A stretch of 5,661 nucleotides of DNA from CAZCBJ01 sp964496705 (GTDB taxonomy: Bacteria; Chloroflexota; Anaerolineae; Anaerolineales; Anaerolineaceae): NCBI GenBank assembly GCA_964496705.1, contig CAZCBJ010000240.1, forward strand, positions 1 through 5,661, read 5' to 3'. Below are positions 5,605 to 5,661 of the stretch, piece by piece. Each line of letters starts with the position of its first letter. Position 1 is the first letter of the stretch. A model generated the notes under the pieces. It did not search any database and was not told the origin of the DNA. It saw nothing but the letters and a program-made list of their open reading frames with translations. The position numbers and the translations under genes were made by a program.

Positions 5605-5610
5605 AAAGGA
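5605..5610 (+). promoter_or_regulatory. Ribosome binding site of the downstream partial gene
   Basis: AAAGGA lies 7 nt before the ATG at 5618, an ordinary spacing. It supports that ATG as a real start although only 14 codons are visible. Confidence 0.6.
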
Positions 5611-5617
5611 ATAACTT

Positions 5618-5661
5618 ATGGCTCAATACCCCCAATATCCTCCGCAGTATCCACCCCCCTA
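5618..5661 (+). CDS. Start of a Pro/Gln/Tyr-rich protein (3' partial)
   Basis: Only the first 14 codons are in the window, reading MAQYPQYPPQYPPP before the edge. The low-complexity run of Pro, Tyr and Gln is typical of a flexible cytoplasmic N-terminus of small bacterial membrane proteins, but nothing further can be assigned. A good Shine-Dalgarno and the 21-nt gap after the DUF4126 stop suggest the two genes form an operon. Confidence 0.65.
   Translation, partial: MAQYPQYPPQYPPP

Overview
The window looks like a moderately GC-rich bacterial chromosome contig. The mix of a tandem-repeat propeller-like protein, a DUF2085 membrane protein, a DUF4126 membrane protein and a class I CPD photolyase fits Chloroflexota of the Anaerolineae type. 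That placement is an inference from gene content, with no marker gene to confirm it. The assembly is imperfect: there is an 11-N gap inside one gene and an apparent one-base frameshift inside another.

Layout: (1) 2-1009 (+) is the 3' part of a gene encoding 47-residue repeats, cut by the window start. (2) 1062-2274 (+) is a 12-helix MFS transporter; its reading frame changes across the N gap, and the real C-terminus is in a different frame from the one that runs straight through the Ns. (3) 2275-2421 is a convergent intergenic stretch with a candidate terminator for the MFS gene and a doubtful small minus-strand ORF. (4) 2422-3846 (-) is a deoxyribodipyrimidine photolyase with all key flavin and tryptophan-relay residues. 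(5) 3847-4101 is a divergent control region. (6) 4102-4895 (+) is a DUF2085 protein split by a frameshift. (7) 5030-5596 (+) is a DUF4126 protein, followed 21 nt later by (8) the start of a Pro/Tyr/Gln-rich protein at 5618, cut by the window end.

The most interesting part is the photolyase leader (minus strand, about 4020 down to 3847). It holds a promoter with a perfect -35, a perfect 8-nt Shine-Dalgarno serving only an 18-codon ORF, a 10-bp perfect stem that can form an H-type pseudoknot with downstream sequence, and an intrinsic terminator ending directly at the photolyase ribosome binding site. No other minus-strand gene lies between the terminator and the divergent plus-strand gene, so the terminator most likely acts inside the photolyase 5' UTR. 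The parts together resemble a transcription-attenuation switch controlling DNA repair by light. The DUF2085 promoter lies back to back with the photolyase promoter and predicts a nearly leaderless mRNA. There is no sign of CRISPR, tRNA, rRNA, insertion sequence or phage genes.
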